A stretch of 14,650 nt of DNA, taken from Clostridium sp. CAG:632 (GTDB lineage: Bacteria; Bacillota; Clostridia; Lachnospirales; Lachnospiraceae). The stretch covers positions 132,962 to 147,611 of the forward strand of contig HF991343.1 in the NCBI GenBank assembly GCA_000431515.1, read 5' to 3'. The notes under the pieces are model-generated. The model saw only the letters and a program-made list of their open reading frames with translations. It did no database searches and was not told where the DNA came from. A program made the translations under genes and the position numbers. Of the stretch, positions 12,531-14,650 are shown in pieces; position 1 is the stretch's first letter; each line of letters starts with the position of its first letter.

Positions 12531-14650
12531 TTACTTTGTTTTAGCAGTGATTTCCGTCTTAACTACCGTCCTATTCTTAATAGCTGTAGTTATTTCATTA
12601 TAAAGATTCACTGTACTTTCAGGTGTTTCTATTGATACAACCAGCGAATACCGAACTTTACTATTATACTTCTTTTGATTAGTTCTTAACTTCCACCATC
12701 CTGTGGTAGGATAGACCATAATATAATTACTTTGGCTCAAATCTACCGCTGTTCCTTCCCATATATCAGAATGAATGGAGCCCACATTTCTATTTTGTGA
12801 ACCTAATAACCACCTATTGCTATCATTTGAAACCGTACTCTTGTCCTCATCTTCGTCACGCATAGCTTTACTAATTCTTCTCTTAAACTCATCCTTAGAC
12901 TCTGTAGGATTATTCACATCAAATACTAACCCACAAGATGGATAACGATATTTATCCTTCCAGCCTATTTGCCCAGGACCTGGTTCAATATAATACGACA
13001 AAGTCACCCGCATTTTTACTGTTTTTTCACCCAATGTCTTAAGAATATCCGTTGGCCATGGAATGTCATGCATATGCATTTCATTAGAAGTAGGATTTCC
13101 TTTACCTTTTTTCTTAAAAGGTTGCAATTCATCTTCTATGATTAAATTAACACTATTCTGCGCACTATACACAGCCCGCTCTAAATTTGGAACTCCATAT
13201 CCACATACTCGAAGCAAATTTCTATAATCATTCTTTGTTGGATGGCCTACAGGAATAAATGTTTTAATCATTTCATCTGTCCATGTCGCTGAATGCACTA
13301 GCAGAGCTCTAATCGTCTCTGGCCATAACTGTGGACAATTATGTTGTATGTTAGCAAGCATCCATGCCGCTTGCGCTGTTGCAGGACTTGTCATATTTGT
13401 TGCGATAAGTGATTTCCCCATTAAAAAATCCTTGCAAGTTGTAACCATATCCAAATCTTCAAGTTCTGAATAACCATTCAAGAAACTTTCATTCGGATTA
13501 TGTCCCAGATTTCCTCCCTCAAAAACTACCTCTGGTTTTATTGGCCATTTAGACTTTTCCCATGTAATAGAAGAAGATGTAAATGGGGACACACCGCCTT
13601 TATTTGATACCGGCCTATAATCTGCATATTCCTTTTTGGCTATTACAGTTTTATCAGTGTATGCCCCTATTGTAATTGCATTCCAAGCTTGCCCCGGATT
13701 TTCAACTGAATGTAATTGTACAGCCGATAAATAATCCCCAGCATCCGCAATTTCTGTTACAGAAGTATTACCTGCCGATATACACATAAGTCTTTTCTTA
13801 TCATCTGATAATCCTTCATTAATCCCTACCAACAAGGCATCTATCGCAGCTGACCAAGAAGTAGGCACACCTTTTCCTAAATCTCTCGATTCAGATGTTG
13901 TTATTGCCATACAAAACGTTCTGTTTGCAGATGGATTTTCTGCTTCTGCAATATATGCCGCTTGCCGAGTAACTGCGCCATACAATTCTTCGTCATTATC
14001 ATTTGGATTATTTAAAATTTTGACCGACTCCAAATAATGATATACTTCAACCACAGACATACTCTCTAACTTGTCTTGCAAATCAAAATATGTAGCAATA
14101 CCTGCCATTTCAGTCCCATGACCTATTCTATCATCAACACCTCTATCCACATATACAGTATGCATATCCCTATCCTTTAATACAGATTTCAAAAGCGGAT
14201 GCGCATTATTTACACCTGTATCGAATAAACAAACTGATGTATTACTACTCTTTGATACATCAATACGCTTTTCTAGTTCAGCAACCCATTCTTTTTGCTC
14301 CCATGTCGCCATGTCTGTATAAAAACTTACTGGCGTAATCATCTTTCTTATTTCTGCCAAATTTCCACTTGCCAACAAGAGTTGTTTTAAACCTTCTAAA
14401 TTGGCTTTGATTAAGACAACAACACGTTCTGGAAATGTAATTATTTTTTCCTTATATTCAATTCCCAAATCAGAACACAGTATCCAAAATGTATCTACAA
14501 TTACTTTCGGCTGTTCATTCATTTCATAACGAAGCCATACCTCACACCAAATACTTGTTTCATCCGGCATTGATTCTTTCTTTCCTACCCATAAAGATTC
14601 AATCATAGCCGTATTTATTTTTTCTATTGTAGTTATTACATCTGAACCGC
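12531..14650 (-). CDS. Subtilisin-like S8 serine peptidase, IetS-like, probable defence or plasmid-maintenance component (5' end outside window)
   Basis: This is a large intracellular-looking subtilase. Numbering from the ATG at 14606, the triad is Asp129 in LFDTGV, His163 in GHGTEMAG and, by alignment of MTSPATAQAA with the usual GTSxATA, Ser407; the oxyanion Asn280 is in SAGN. Before the peptidase domain is about 115 residues of unknown domain, and after it PETIRALLVHSA and a C-terminal beta-rich region of about 230 residues. There is no signal peptide. The frame stays open through the right edge (GSDVITTIEK... joins without a stop) and the ATG at 14606 has no ribosome site, so the real start probably lies outside. 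This architecture resembles IetS, which acts with an AAA ATPase encoded next to it; that partner would lie to the right. DNA here looks more AT-rich than in the rest of the window. Confidence 0.82.
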   Translation of the reverse strand, partial: GSDVITTIEKINTAMIESLWVGKKESMPDETSIWCEVWLRYEMNEQPKVIVDTFWILCSDLGIEYKEKIITFPERVVVLIKANLEGLKQLLLASGNLAEIRKMITPVSFYTDMATWEQKEWVAELEKRIDVSKSSNTSVCLFDTGVNNAHPLLKSVLKDRDMHTVYVDRGVDDRIGHGTEMAGIATYFDLQDKLESMSVVEVYHYLESVKILNNPNDNDEELYGAVTRQAAYIAEAENPSANRTFCMAITTSESRDLGKGVPTSWSAAIDALLVGINEGLSDDKKRLMCISAGNTSVTEIADAGDYLSAVQLHSVENPGQAWNAITIGAYTDKTVIAKKEYADYRPVSNKGGVSPFTSSSITWEKSKWPIKPEVVFEGGNLGHNPNESFLNGYSELEDLDMVTTCKDFLMGKSLIATNMTSPATAQAAWMLANIQHNCPQLWPETIRALLVHSATWTDEMIKTFIPVGHPTKNDYRNLLRVCGYGVPNLERAVYSAQNSVNLIIEDELQPFKKKGKGNPTSNEMHMHDIPWPTDILKTLGEKTVKMRVTLSYYIEPGPGQIGWKDKYRYPSCGLVFDVNNPTESKDEFKRRISKAMRDEDEDKSTVSNDSNRWLLGSQNRNVGSIHSDIWEGTAVDLSQSNYIMVYPTTGWWKLRTNQKKYNSKVRYSLVVSIETPESTVNLYNEITTAIKNRTVVKTEITAKTK

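Noticed and set aside
14604..14606. ATG as true start of the subtilase
   Set aside because: No ribosome site is present and the frame continues without a stop to the window edge with protein-like sequence, so the gene probably starts outside.
1..14650. CRISPR array, tRNA or rRNA genes, IS element with terminal repeats
   Set aside because: No regularly spaced long repeats, no tRNA-like cloverleaf or rRNA sequence, and no transposase gene were seen.

Overview
The window looks like chromosome from a gut Lachnospiraceae-type Firmicute. The basis is strong AGGAGG-type ribosome binding sites, Clostridia-like protein sequences (MgtE, LolD-type ABC ATPase, choloylglycine hydrolase, GH32 sucrase), a bile salt hydrolase, and the 3' end of a Firmicutes-type tuf gene. 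This assignment is inference; no rRNA or tRNA is present to prove it.

Layout. 1-361: 3' end of an mgtE magnesium transporter (+). 377-4557 (-): a TetR regulator, then an ABC ATPase and a large FtsX-type permease that form a two-gene operon. Three CATAAC-N3-GTTATG type operators sit at the tetR promoter and in front of the ABC genes, so this is very probably an autoregulated TetR/ABC efflux module. 4749-5741 (-): a choloylglycine (bile salt) hydrolase. Its promoter has the same -35, spacing and -10 as the tetR promoter, and a half operator in the spacer. 6026-7399 (+): a zinc-ribbon membrane protein gene broken near its 5' end by a 23-bp tandem duplication, followed by a small membrane protein. 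7413-9690: a decayed sucrose locus with one intact GH32 sucrose-6-phosphate hydrolase, flanked by an internally deleted fructokinase, the end of a sugar ABC permease and a deleted LacI regulator fragment. 9674-11155 (-): an intact nuclease/helicase-like P-loop protein with a good promoter.

11287-12107 is a gene graveyard. The C-terminal ends of a response regulator, a Fic protein, a tyrosine recombinase and EF-Tu are packed end to end with almost no spacer. The EF-Tu piece is only the last 18 codons plus the stop and a strong terminator, as expected for the displaced copy of an attachment site after an element integrated into the 3' end of tuf. Beyond it lie AT-rich DNA with 23-bp-spaced repeats and a subtilisin-like peptidase (12531 to the right edge) resembling IetS of the AAA-ATPase/subtilase (ietAS) defence and plasmid-maintenance pair. 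The right end is therefore probably the edge of a mobile island carrying a defence-type system whose ATPase partner, if present, lies outside the window.

Two ideas merit most follow-up: the tuf 3'-end island with the subtilase, and a possible bile-linked TetR regulon joining the exporter and the bile salt hydrolase.
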